Shown in pieces: positions 8,834 to 16,808 of a stretch of 64,000 nt of DNA (its first letter is position 1; every line of letters begins with the position of its first letter). The notes below the pieces were generated by a model. The model was not told where the DNA came from and did no database searches. It saw only the letters and a list, made by a program, of their open reading frames with translations. The stretch is taken from contig NZ_JACVFB010000006.1 in assembly GCF_014529945.1 (NCBI RefSeq), positions 434,001 through 498,000 on the forward strand. The letters run 5' to 3'. Made by a program: the position numbers and the translations under genes. Source of the DNA: Chitinophaga varians. Its GTDB lineage: Bacteria > Bacteroidota > Bacteroidia > Chitinophagales > Chitinophagaceae.

Positions 8834-9256
8834 ATGAAGATAGCCATCATCAACGGGCCTAATCTCAACCTGCTCGGCAAGCGGGAGCCCGGTATCTACG
8901 GCAGCGAATCTTTCGAGGATTATTTCCAGCAGCTGCAAAAAGCTTTTCCGGCAGTGGAATTCAGCTATTTTCAGCACAATGTGGAAGGGGAGATCATCAA
9001 CTATCTCCACCAGACCGGCTTTTCCCATGATGGTATCCTGCTTAACGCCGGCGGCTATACGCATACTTCCGTGGCCATCCGCGATGCCATCGCCGCCATC
9101 AAAACACCGGTGATAGAGATCCATATCAGCAATGTATACGCCCGGGAAGAATTCCGGCATACCTCCCTCATCGCACCTAAATGCGTGGGTTCCATCTGTG
9201 GCCTGGGCATGAAAGGATATCGTCTCGGGGTGGAATATTTTGTTTCCCAGGGCTAA
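8834..9256 (+). CDS. aroQ: Type II 3-dehydroquinate dehydratase
   Basis: Shikimate-pathway enzyme that converts 3-dehydroquinate to 3-dehydroshikimate in the cytoplasm. At 140 aa it has the type II dodecameric family's length. Motifs: INGPNLNLLGKREPGIYG at the N-terminus with the catalytic tyrosine, LLNAGGYTHTSVAIRDA, and EIHISNVYAREEFRHTS with the catalytic histidine. It follows ubiX by 51 bp on the same strand. Confidence 0.95.
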   Translation: MKIAIINGPNLNLLGKREPGIYGSESFEDYFQQLQKAFPAVEFSYFQHNVEGEIINYLHQTGFSHDGILLNAGGYTHTSVAIRDAIAAIKTPVIEIHISNVYAREEFRHTSLIAPKCVGSICGLGMKGYRLGVEYFVSQG

Positions 9257-9321
9257 AGCCCCGGGCGAAGATGTTGTTCAGGCCCTTTATTAAAAAGGAC
9301 CTCCTCCTGATAAAAAAATTG

Positions 9322-9354
9322 ACAGCGGCCCGGAAATCTCTTCCGGGCCGCTGT
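9322..9354. terminator. Bidirectional terminator hairpin
   Basis: A 14-bp perfect stem (ACAGCGGCCCGGAA and its complement at 9341-9354) around the loop ATCTC, with a T-rich tail on the plus side and a T-rich run on the minus side. It lies between the convergent aroQ and terpene synthase genes. Confidence 0.85.
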
Positions 9355-9357
9355 ATT

Positions 9358-10284
9358 TTACTGGTACCTGGGATTGTCCCGGTACCATTCTAAATGGCCA
9401 CTGATGAGCCAGTCCAGCCGGAGGGCATAGGCAGCCACGGCCTCCCGGTGTTCTCCAAAATTCGGCCAGTGGGCACACAAATGCAGATATGCTTCCACCT
9501 GTTCGTCGCGCATACGCAGGGCTATATTATAGGCTTCCTGCAGCAAACAATTGTGTTCATGCCGGATCACCGCCACCAGGTTCATCGCCTCGAGGCTGCG
9601 TTGTTCCTTTTCAAAAGAGAGCAGGTCGTTGTCCCACGTGGTCAGCCGGCTCACAAAAAACCTGCGCTGCTGAATGGCCGGATGCCCGAACACTTCGGGA
9701 GGTAGCATAAAGCCGGAGGTTACCTCTACCAGGTCAATAAAAGGATAGGCAGCACCTAACTTTTCCCGCAGGTCCAGATACGCTGCCAGAGAGGGGTAGG
9801 TGAGATCGTGCTTATAGCTGTATTGCTTTTCGAGCAGCTGTCCTTCAAAAAAATACTGCCAGCTTGCGATATAGCGTGTCATCCAGGCCTGGGGCAGCAG
9901 GTGGCAGGCCAGTTCCTCATATACCATAGCAAACTGCTGAAACATGGCGTCTTCCCCCGGATAGGAAGGACTGCCGCGAAGGATGGCTGTGAGCCGATCG
10001 TGGGCGCCTTTTAGCTGAGGCAACGGCCAGCGTGCGCCCACATCATCAAAAATAAATGTCCAGGTGAGCAGGCGTGCCAGCGGTATCAGCTGCCGGAGTG
10101 GACTGTCAGGGAACCAGAGCACGGTTAGCCGGCCGAAACCGGCTGCTTTGAATTGTTGGCGCGCTTCGGGCGAAAGGGAAGTGTAGGAATCTATGAACGC
10201 GTGTACCTCTTTTTCAATCAGGGCATGGTCAGGATGGATCCTTGAGGGAAAAGGATACTGCAGTTCAGCTAATAATGACTGCAT
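9358..10284 (-). CDS. Class I terpene synthase with reduced Asp-rich motif
   Basis: A 308-aa bacterial class I terpene cyclase. The metal-binding NSE triad is canonical (N219, S223, E227 in NDLLSFEKE), a pyrophosphate-sensor-like R173 lies exactly 46 residues before it, and the C-terminal RY pair (R306, Y307) is present. The Asp-rich motif at 80-84 reads DDVGA, so the third acidic residue of DDxx(D/E) is missing. These motifs come from the sesqui-/diterpene synthase family, which ionises a prenyl diphosphate and cyclises it. It stands alone, without a P450 or prenyl synthase neighbour. The product cannot be predicted. Confidence 0.85.
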   Translation of the reverse strand: MQSLLAELQYPFPSRIHPDHALIEKEVHAFIDSYTSLSPEARQQFKAAGFGRLTVLWFPDSPLRQLIPLARLLTWTFIFDDVGARWPLPQLKGAHDRLTAILRGSPSYPGEDAMFQQFAMVYEELACHLLPQAWMTRYIASWQYFFEGQLLEKQYSYKHDLTYPSLAAYLDLREKLGAAYPFIDLVEVTSGFMLPPEVFGHPAIQQRRFFVSRLTTWDNDLLSFEKEQRSLEAMNLVAVIRHEHNCLLQEAYNIALRMRDEQVEAYLHLCAHWPNFGEHREAVAAYALRLDWLISGHLEWYRDNPRYQ

Positions 10285-10465
10285 AATTAAAAGGTTTTCA
10301 TGTGGCTAAATATACAGCGTGTTACTGTGAAAAGGAAGCCCGTCGGCGTGAAAAACTTGTATATATCATTGGAAATTAGTTTCTTGCGGTCACTCAAAAA
10401 ATAACCAAATCACACCATGATCCGATAACCAATTATCTAATAACCTCTATCGCAAAACCATTGCT

Positions 10466-11233
10466 ATGAAAAACACCTTGTTGAGCGGCAAACTGCTCGT
10501 TTGCCTTTGCTTCGCCGCCCTTTTCTTTTCGGCCTGTAGTAAGAAGGATGATCCCGCACCGCCTGTTCCGGTGTATAACATGGACACCCTCTATGCCCGT
10601 GCCGTAGCCGACGCCACGGTGGCCGACAGCAGCGAAATTTCCAATGCGCTGTGGCCTGTCACGCAAGACAACACCAACCTGCAATGGAAAACCATTAATG
10701 GTCAAAACTATGTGCTGATGGCTACTTTCATGCGTTTCCCCTCCAGCTATCCGGAAGGTGATTCCATCACCAATACCTGGGGCGAGGCCTGGCTGTTCAT
10801 CCCCAAACAGATGAAAACCCGCATCGGGCAGGACTTTAAGCCGGGGTCTGATACTGTTCAGCGTATCTGTCAACTGCTTGGCCTGCCGCCCGTGAATGCC
10901 AAGAGCAATACGCACATTGCAGAAGTATGGGTGAAAGCAGAACGGCTATACCGGCCGGCGGGCAATCCGGCCATCAACACTACCACTACCGGCTATACGC
11001 TGGTAAGCGGCGTATCGGCGGATTATACCACCTGGTTTAACAACTATATCATTTTTGCCTATTATCGTCCGTTGATCGCCGCTACGGATTATCATTATCC
11101 GTGGACACGCATGGGTTATACTTACGATTGGGCGCCGGGAGCCAGTAAAGTGGGATTGAGCGAGTATGTGGAGTTGCCTTCTTCCGGTATGTGGGTGGAG
11201 AAAGTACGCAGGGCGGCAGACTACTTCCGTTAG
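10466..11233 (+). CDS. Lipoprotein of unknown function
   Basis: A 255-aa protein with an SPII signal (FFSACSKKDD, lipidated Cys about residue 24), so it is anchored in the envelope, probably exposed by the acidic DD after the Cys. The mature part has no motif I recognise; it is rich in aromatic residues (W, Y) and lacks internal Cys. It ends at a TAG stop that is immediately followed by a hairpin repeat. Confidence 0.65.
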   Translation: MKNTLLSGKLLVCLCFAALFFSACSKKDDPAPPVPVYNMDTLYARAVADATVADSSEISNALWPVTQDNTNLQWKTINGQNYVLMATFMRFPSSYPEGDSITNTWGEAWLFIPKQMKTRIGQDFKPGSDTVQRICQLLGLPPVNAKSNTHIAEVWVKAERLYRPAGNPAINTTTTGYTLVSGVSADYTTWFNNYIIFAYYRPLIAATDYHYPWTRMGYTYDWAPGASKVGLSEYVELPSSGMWVEKVRRAADYFR

Positions 11234-11346
11234 TCAATTACAAATTACGAATGACGAATGACGAATGAAGGGCTTACTATGAAGCAGTAGTGTAGAACTT
11301 ATGCTTTATAGTAAGCCCTTCATTCGTCATTCCTCATTCGTAATTG
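11234..11346. repeat. Stop-codon-adjacent hairpin repeat, copy 1
   Basis: Left arm 11235-11280 and right arm 11308-11346 form a stem of about 39 bp with one 7-base insertion (a tandem AAATTAC step) and one mismatch; the loop is 11281-11307. The arms are built from GACGAAT/TACGAAT heptads followed by GAAGGGCTTACTAT. The repeat begins one base after the TAG of the lipoprotein gene and ends two bases before the complement of the M42 peptidase stop. It may serve as a two-way terminator. Related to 13355-13441 and 16652-16737. Confidence 0.85.
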
Positions 11347-11348
11347 TT

Positions 11349-12449
11349 TTAGAGGTATTTAAAGTTTGTTTTCGGCGTGATCTGCAGTAAGGTCTGGTAG
11401 ATCAGCTGAATGGTATTTTCGACGTCGTCACGTTTTACCATTTCCACGGTGGTGTGCATATAGCGCAGCGGCAGGCTGATCAGCGCAGAGGGCGTACCGT
11501 CATTGGAATAGGCAAAAGCGTCGGTATCTGTACCGGTGGCGCGGCTTACGGCGTGCAGCTGGTACGGGATATCGTTCTTTTTAGCGGTCTTGATGATCAG
11601 GTCGCGCAGGATGTTGTGTACAGCGGGACCGTAGGTAATGCTGGGACCACCACCGCATTTGATTTCCCCTTCGATGTTTTTGTTGATCATCGGGGTAGTG
11701 GTGTCGTGGGTAACATCGGTAATGATGGCCACATCGGGTTTGATCCGTTTGGCGATCATTTCAGCGCCCCGCAGGCCTACTTCTTCCTGTACGGCATTTA
11801 CGATATACAGACCGAAAGGCAGTTCCTGTTTTTTCTCTTTCAGCAGGCGGGCTACCTCCGCGATCATGAAACCACCGATACGGTTGTCGATAGCGCGGCA
11901 GATGAAGTAGTCATAGTTCAGTTCCTCAAAACCATCATTAAAAGTACAAACACATCCTACGTGGATGCCCAGGTCTTCTACTTCTTTGCGGGAGCGTGCG
12001 CCGCAATCCAGGAAGATGTTCTCCACTTTGGGTTGTGGCTCTTTGCCATCGCCGCTGCGCAGGCGGGTATGAATGGCGGGCCAGCCGAATACGGCTTTCA
12101 CAATGCCTTTCTCGGTATGGATATTCACGCGCATGGATGGCGCAATCTGCTGGTCGGAGCCGCCATTGCGGATCACGTAGATCAATCCTTCCGGAGAGAT
12201 ATAGTTGACAAACCAGGAAATTTCATCCGCATGGGCTTCAATCACCACTTTGAAAGGGGCTTTGGGATTGATGATACCTACCACAGAGCCATAGGCGTCT
12301 ACCTGGTGTTCGTCAATATATGGTGTCAGATATTTAAGCCACAGCTTTTGTCCTTCTTTCTCAAAACCGGTGGGAGAGGGATTATTCAGATAGTCTTTAA
12401 GGAATGCCAGTGATTCCTTCGTGAGTATGGATTTCTGTTTTTTGGACAT
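11349..12449 (-). CDS. M42-family metallopeptidase (glutamyl aminopeptidase-like)
   Basis: A cytoplasmic di-zinc aminopeptidase of 366 aa, the normal size. Family motifs are AHADEISWFV (metal His-Asp), RAIDNRIGG (bridging Asp), QEEVGLRGAE (catalytic Glu plus metal Glu), TDVTHDT and RYMHTTVEMV (last metal His). M42 enzymes form large tetrahedral dodecamers that degrade peptides to amino acids. Endoglucanase labels on this family are historical and are not supported here. Confidence 0.92.
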   Translation of the reverse strand: MSKKQKSILTKESLAFLKDYLNNPSPTGFEKEGQKLWLKYLTPYIDEHQVDAYGSVVGIINPKAPFKVVIEAHADEISWFVNYISPEGLIYVIRNGGSDQQIAPSMRVNIHTEKGIVKAVFGWPAIHTRLRSGDGKEPQPKVENIFLDCGARSRKEVEDLGIHVGCVCTFNDGFEELNYDYFICRAIDNRIGGFMIAEVARLLKEKKQELPFGLYIVNAVQEEVGLRGAEMIAKRIKPDVAIITDVTHDTTTPMINKNIEGEIKCGGGPSITYGPAVHNILRDLIIKTAKKNDIPYQLHAVSRATGTDTDAFAYSNDGTPSALISLPLRYMHTTVEMVKRDDVENTIQLIYQTLLQITPKTNFKYL

Positions 12450-12511
12450 AATAGTATAGCTTTTTGAGATCGGACAAATGTAGCAAATTACCCATTATGA
12501 CAAAGGCCTCT

Positions 12512-13354
12512 TTATGGGAACAGGCTGACCAGCACCAGATGGAGAAGTGCGGAGAGGGCCATGAGGCCGTCCAGTCCGAAGTAGAACAGGTAGTCAGACG
12601 GGTTGTGGTGTGCTTTTTTGGTGAGCAGACCGGTCATGACAACCGGCGCCAGCAGGGTGACTATCACGGGGATGGTGGTGTAGCGGCCCAGCATTGCTGC
12701 GCTCACGGCGGAGAGCAACAGGGTCATATAATAAAGCCGGTTGAGGCTTTTATAGTCGAGATAGGTGATCAGGCTGCGGATGCCTTCTTTTTTGTCTGAT
12801 TCTATGTCCCGGAAATCGAACAGGATGCAGATAGCATATATCAGCAGGAAGCGATGCAGGGTGAAGAGCACCAGTGGCCAGGAGAGGCCCTGATTGGCCA
12901 CAAACGCAGGCAGCAGCGTGGTCACGTAAGTCCATACGGCGGTAAGGAACAGCGTTTTTCCGATAGCTATCCGACGCAGCCAGGTGAATGGTTTATAGGG
13001 CACTTTGGGGGCTGAATAGAGAAAGGTGAGGAGGGCACCGCCGCTGAGTACCAGCCAGTGGCTGCGTAGCGGCCAGAAGTAGAACGCTGCGCCGGCCAGT
13101 CCAACGCCACAAAGCATCAGCATCAGGTCCCGGTAACGGTCGCTCCATTGTAGTCTTTCCGAAGAGGAATAGGAGCTGGGCGTCAGGTACCAGTGAAAGT
13201 TATAGCTGCAAATGGTAGAGAAGAAGACGAAGAGGTAGAAGGTGGGTTGCGGATAATGCAGGCCCAGTAGCTGATTGGTTTGCCATATCATCAGCAGGGC
13301 GCACAAGGCAATGTATACCGATGTAAAGAGGATGAAATTAAAGATGGACCTCAT
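12512..13354 (-). CDS. UbiA-like polytopic membrane protein with partial Asp motifs
   Basis: A 280-aa protein with eight or nine hydrophobic helices, resembling UbiA prenyltransferases. The second Asp-rich motif is visible as FDFRDIESDKKEGIRSL, while the first is not a clean NxxxDxxxD (only SYNFHWYL is found). The family joins prenyl chains to acceptor rings in the membrane, so activity is uncertain. I prefer ATG 13354 to the in-frame TTG at 13357. The start codon directly abuts a hairpin repeat, which then forms the whole leader. Confidence 0.68.
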   Translation of the reverse strand: MRSIFNFILFTSVYIALCALLMIWQTNQLLGLHYPQPTFYLFVFFSTICSYNFHWYLTPSSYSSSERLQWSDRYRDLMLMLCGVGLAGAAFYFWPLRSHWLVLSGGALLTFLYSAPKVPYKPFTWLRRIAIGKTLFLTAVWTYVTTLLPAFVANQGLSWPLVLFTLHRFLLIYAICILFDFRDIESDKKEGIRSLITYLDYKSLNRLYYMTLLLSAVSAAMLGRYTTIPVIVTLLAPVVMTGLLTKKAHHNPSDYLFYFGLDGLMALSALLHLVLVSLFP

Positions 13355-13441
13355 CAATTACAAGTTACGAATGACGAATTACGAATGGGGATTACCCTTT
13401 ACGTTAAAATCCGTAATTCGTAATTCGTCATTCGTAATTGA
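13355..13441. repeat. Stop-codon-adjacent hairpin repeat, copy 2
   Basis: Arms TTACGAATGACGAATTACGAAT-type on the left (13355-13393) and their complement on the right (13408-13441), with a loop of about 15 bases. Read on the minus strand it starts right after the TAG of the carboxylase gene (TAG then TCAATTACGAATGACG) and ends at the ATG of the UbiA-like gene, so it fills the entire gap between two same-strand genes. Confidence 0.85.
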
Positions 13442-14980
13442 CTACAAAGGTATGTTACCGTGTTTTTTTCTCGGCATGTTCACCACTTTATTTTCCAGCA
13501 TTTTGAAGCCTTTGATGAGTTTGGCGCGGGCTTGTTGCGGCATGATGACTTCATCGATATATCCTTTTTCGGCTGCCAGGTAAGGGTTGGCAAATCGTTC
13601 GGTATAGTCGGCCACCAGTTCGTTGGTACGTACTTCCGGGTCCGGAGCGGTATCAATTTCTTTTTTATAGATGATTTCCACGGCTCCTTTAGCGCCCATC
13701 ACGGCTATTTCAGCCTGTGGGAAAGCGTAGTTGAGGTCGGCCCCGATATGTTTGGAGTTCATCACGCAGTAGGCGCCGCCATAAGCTTTGCGGGTGGTAA
13801 CGGTGATCTTGGGCACGGTAGCTTCACAGAGGGCGTACAGCAACTTAGCGCCGTTGGTGATGATACCGTTCCATTCCTGATCGGTACCGGGCAGGAAGCC
13901 GGGCACATCTACCAGTACCAGCAGTGGTACGTTAAAGGCATCGCAGAAGCGGGTAAAGCGGGCGCCTTTAACGGAGGCGTGGATGTCGAGCACGCCGGCC
14001 AGTACAGCAGGTTGATTGGCCACAATGCCGATGCTTCTGCCGCCGATGCGGGCGAAACCAACGATGATATTGTCGGCAAAGTCCTTATGTACTTCGAAGA
14101 AGCTGTCGGCATCTGTCAGATGGGCGATCACTTCTTTCATATCGTAAGGCTGGTTGGGGCTGGCGGGGATCAGTGTATTGAGGGCTTCCCGCAGCTCGTT
14201 GCCCGGCTCGTACGGATATACGGGCGCTGTTTCCTCGCAGTTTTGCGGGATATAGCTCAGCAGTGTTTTGATGTTTTGGATACATTCCACCTCGTTGGCG
14301 CAGGCGAAGTGAGTCACGCCGCTTTTGGTGGCATGCGTTTGGGCGCCGCCCAGTTCCTCTGAGGTTACTTCTTCATGGGTCACCGTTTTTACCACGTTAG
14401 GGCCGGTCACGAACATGTAGGAGGTGTTTTCCACCATCATGATAAAATCGGTGATGGCGGGGGAATATACAGCACCGCCGGCGCAGGGGCCCATGATGGC
14501 GGATATCTGTGGAATAACGCCGGAAGCGCGGGTGTTGCGGTAGAAGATATCGGCATAGCCGCCGAGGCTCACCACACCTTCCTGTATACGGGCGCCGCCA
14601 CTGTCGTTCAGGCCCACTACCGGAGCACCGTTCTGCATGGCGAGGTCCATGATCTTGCATATTTTGCGGGCATGTGGTTCGGAGAGGCTGCCGCCATATA
14701 CCGTGAAATCCTGCGAAAAGACATAAGTAAGCCTGCCGTTGATCGTACCATAGCCGGTTACCACGCCATCGCCGGGAAACTGCTCTTGGTCGGTGGTGAT
14801 GCCACGGTTACGGTTATGTACCAGCATGTCCAGCTCTTCAAAAGAACCTTCATCCAACAGCAGCTGAAGCCGTTCGCGGGCGGTCAGTTTACCTTTTTTA
14901 TGCTGGGAAGCGATCCTTACTTCTCCACCACCTAACATGGCCTCTTTAATCTTCGACTGTAATTCCTCGATCTTATTCAT
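13442..14980 (-). CDS. Acyl-CoA carboxylase, carboxyltransferase beta subunit (propionyl-CoA carboxylase type)
   Basis: Transfers carboxyl from carboxybiotin to propionyl- or acetyl-CoA. At 512 aa it has the PccB/AccD5-like length with two crotonase-like halves: an N-terminal acyl-CoA site (DGVVTGYGTINGRLTYVFSQDFTVYGGS, GGARIQEGV, GPCAGGAVYSPA) and a C-terminal biotin-site half (VPGFLPGTDQEWNGIITNGAKLLYAL, TRKAYGGAYCVM, GAKGAVEII). No biotin carboxylase or carrier subunit lies nearby. Substrate choice is inferred from similarity to the propionyl type. Confidence 0.92.
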   Translation of the reverse strand: MNKIEELQSKIKEAMLGGGEVRIASQHKKGKLTARERLQLLLDEGSFEELDMLVHNRNRGITTDQEQFPGDGVVTGYGTINGRLTYVFSQDFTVYGGSLSEPHARKICKIMDLAMQNGAPVVGLNDSGGARIQEGVVSLGGYADIFYRNTRASGVIPQISAIMGPCAGGAVYSPAITDFIMMVENTSYMFVTGPNVVKTVTHEEVTSEELGGAQTHATKSGVTHFACANEVECIQNIKTLLSYIPQNCEETAPVYPYEPGNELREALNTLIPASPNQPYDMKEVIAHLTDADSFFEVHKDFADNIIVGFARIGGRSIGIVANQPAVLAGVLDIHASVKGARFTRFCDAFNVPLLVLVDVPGFLPGTDQEWNGIITNGAKLLYALCEATVPKITVTTRKAYGGAYCVMNSKHIGADLNYAFPQAEIAVMGAKGAVEIIYKKEIDTAPDPEVRTNELVADYTERFANPYLAAEKGYIDEVIMPQQARAKLIKGFKMLENKVVNMPRKKHGNIPL

Positions 14981-15070
14981 ATGCGGAAAATGAGTGATAA
15001 ATCTGTTCCAAAAAATAAAGGATTCCTTTTAAGGAATCCCTGCGGTTGTAAATGTAATGTTTTTGAAAGA

Positions 15071-15520
15071 CTATCTGTTCCGGCGGAATGGAAATTTTGG
15101 CGTAGCGATGGTGTCGCTGATGTTACCGGAATTATCGCGCAGGAAAACAACATAATGTGCGCTGTCGCCGGGCGCCGGGTTATACGCTGCTGCAAAGTCG
15201 ATCTCCCCGAAAGGCATAATCACATCGGCTTTTACGCTATTGCCCCTGTTTTGCCCGATTTTTGGCATTTTAAAGAATGTCCAGATGGTATCTTTATTGA
15301 TGGCTTGTTCGCTGTCTTTGAGCATCCCTACGCCGATGCTGTCCTCAATATCTCCGTCTCCGTCCTCTACCCGCATGGTGAGAATAAACTGTTTGGTATC
15401 CGGGGTGATGCTGTCTGGTTGATAGCTTTTAAAGGATAACAATGGTTTGGAGCCGATCTTATCTTTTTTACAAGCATAGAGCAAACCCGCGGCCAGGAGC
15501 AAATAGAGAATTTTCTTCAT
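15071..15520 (-). CDS. Lipoprotein of unknown function
   Basis: A 149-aa protein with an SPII signal (AAGLLYACKKDK, Cys about residue 17). The mature part contains one Ig/cadherin-like beta stretch with DGDGDIEDSIGV and ends NISDTIATPKFPF; the acidic DGDGD could bind calcium. The gene is monocistronic, upstream of the carboxylase gene on the same strand with a gap of 90 bp. Function not recognised. Confidence 0.65.
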   Translation of the reverse strand: MKKILYLLLAAGLLYACKKDKIGSKPLLSFKSYQPDSITPDTKQFILTMRVEDGDGDIEDSIGVGMLKDSEQAINKDTIWTFFKMPKIGQNRGNSVKADVIMPFGEIDFAAAYNPAPGDSAHYVVFLRDNSGNISDTIATPKFPFRRNR

Positions 15521-15637
15521 AAAACAAACCTACATTAATTTAGGAAATATACAAATATTCGGCTATCTCTGTCTCTCCAACGAAAAACGTTTTTTTGCCA
15601 ACATTTGTTACTTGCTGGCTAAATTTATTCTTCTCCC

Positions 15638-15645
15638 TACCTTTG
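15638..15645 (+). promoter_or_regulatory. -7 promoter element for the LuxE-like gene
   Basis: TACCTTTG matches TAnnTTTG and lies 22 bases before the ATG at 15668. A TTG at 15612-15614 lies 23 bases upstream, a little far for the usual spacing. Confidence 0.5.
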
Positions 15646-15667
15646 TGATCTTTAAAGACCGATATAC

Positions 15668-16651
15668 ATGCGCGTAGTTTCGCCCGATTATATATTTTCC
15701 CTGCAGCCAGATGAGCTGGAAACCGCCGCCCTGGAATTGTTTCACTATCAGTACCAGGAGAATGCGCTTTACAGGGCTTATACGGATGCCCTGCGGATAC
15801 AGCCCCGTCAGGTGAGCAGCATCCTGGAGATCCCTTATCTGCCCATCCAGTTTTTTAAGTCGCACCAGGTGGTATGCGGACAGTTTGAGCCGCAGCTGGT
15901 ATTTGAAAGCAGCGGCACCACCCAAACCATCAACAGCCGGCATCTGGTGAAAGACGCTGCTGTCTATACCCGTAGCTTTATGACTGCTTTTGAGCAGTTC
16001 TATGGACCGGTGACCGATTATGTGGTGGTAGGGTTGCTGCCTTCCTATCTGGAACGGCAACACTCTTCGCTGGTATGCATGGTACAGGAAATGATCGTCC
16101 GCAGCGGCCATGAGGAAAGCGGTTTTTACCTGTACGAACATGATAAGCTGTATCAGCAGCTACAATGGCTGGAAGCGCGTGGACAGAAAGTGCTGTTGAT
16201 CGGCGTTACTTTCGGTCTGCTCGATTTTGCGGAGAAATACACCCTGGAACTGCAACACACCATCGTCATGGAAACAGGCGGCATGAAAGGCCGTCGCGAA
16301 GAATGGACCCGTGAGGAGGTACATGCCTACCTGAAAGAAAGGTTAGGCGTTACCGTAGTCCATGCAGAATATGGCATGACTGAACTGTTGTCGCAGGCAT
16401 ATTCCCGCGGGCAGGGCTACTTTGAAACCCCTGCCTGGATGAAAGTGCTGCTGCGTGATGAGAACGATCCGTTTCAGCTCACCGCCGGCAAAGGTTCAGG
16501 CGTCATGAATGTCATTGACCTGGCCAATATCTACTCCTGTGCGTTCATTGCTACTGAAGATATCGGTAAAATCCACGCCGACGGCCGTTTTGAGGTGCTG
16601 GGACGCCTCGATAACTCCGCCCTGCGCGGTTGCAGCCTGATGGTCAGTTAG
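15668..16651 (+). CDS. LuxE-like acyl-protein synthetase family member
   Basis: A 327-aa ANL-superfamily enzyme resembling the LuxE acyl-protein synthetase domain, which activates a carboxylic acid with ATP. The P-loop-like FESSGTTQTINSRH (about residues 79-92), METGGMKGRREEW (about 201) and VVHAEYGMTELLSQAYSR (about 228) are adenylate-forming motifs; the C-terminus IGKIHADGRFEVLGRLDNS is the A8-like loop. No luciferase or reductase genes accompany it, so bioluminescence is not implied; Bacteroidota homologues are stand-alone. The acyl substrate is unknown. Confidence 0.82.
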   Translation: MRVVSPDYIFSLQPDELETAALELFHYQYQENALYRAYTDALRIQPRQVSSILEIPYLPIQFFKSHQVVCGQFEPQLVFESSGTTQTINSRHLVKDAAVYTRSFMTAFEQFYGPVTDYVVVGLLPSYLERQHSSLVCMVQEMIVRSGHEESGFYLYEHDKLYQQLQWLEARGQKVLLIGVTFGLLDFAEKYTLELQHTIVMETGGMKGRREEWTREEVHAYLKERLGVTVVHAEYGMTELLSQAYSRGQGYFETPAWMKVLLRDENDPFQLTAGKGSGVMNVIDLANIYSCAFIATEDIGKIHADGRFEVLGRLDNSALRGCSLMVS

Positions 16652-16737
16652 AATTACGAATGACGAATGACGAATGAAGGGTTCTTTATAGTAAGTAGCC
16701 GCTCTATAAGGGAGTCCTTCATTCGTCATTCTTCCTT
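16652..16737. repeat. Stop-codon-adjacent hairpin repeat, copy 3
   Basis: The left arm (16652-16691) reads AATTACGAATGACGAATGAC then GAATGAAGG and starts at the base after the TAG of the LuxE-like gene. The right arm (16704-16737) is complementary with a two-base bulge and a few mismatches at its distal end. The loop is about 12 bases. Here the next gene is on the same strand. Confidence 0.8.
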
Positions 16738-16808
16738 GAAAAATGGTAACATATATCATTGTTTGAGGATTTTACCGGTAGGAGCTTTGACAGACATAAA
16801 CTCCTTTT

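Noticed and set aside
11454..12413. Long plus-strand frame across the M42 peptidase gene
   Set aside because: The minus-strand frame holds all the catalytic motifs of M42; the plus frame has none.
11349..12449. Cellulase (endoglucanase) reading of the M42 gene
   Set aside because: The metal and catalytic motifs are those of aminopeptidases; the glucanase label on this family is historical.
15668..16651. Bioluminescence operon
   Set aside because: Only a LuxE-like gene is present; no luciferase or reductase subunits nearby.
11234..16737. CRISPR-like array from the repeated GACGAAT units
   Set aside because: The units are tandem heptads inside hairpin arms at three separate loci, with no spacers and no cas genes.
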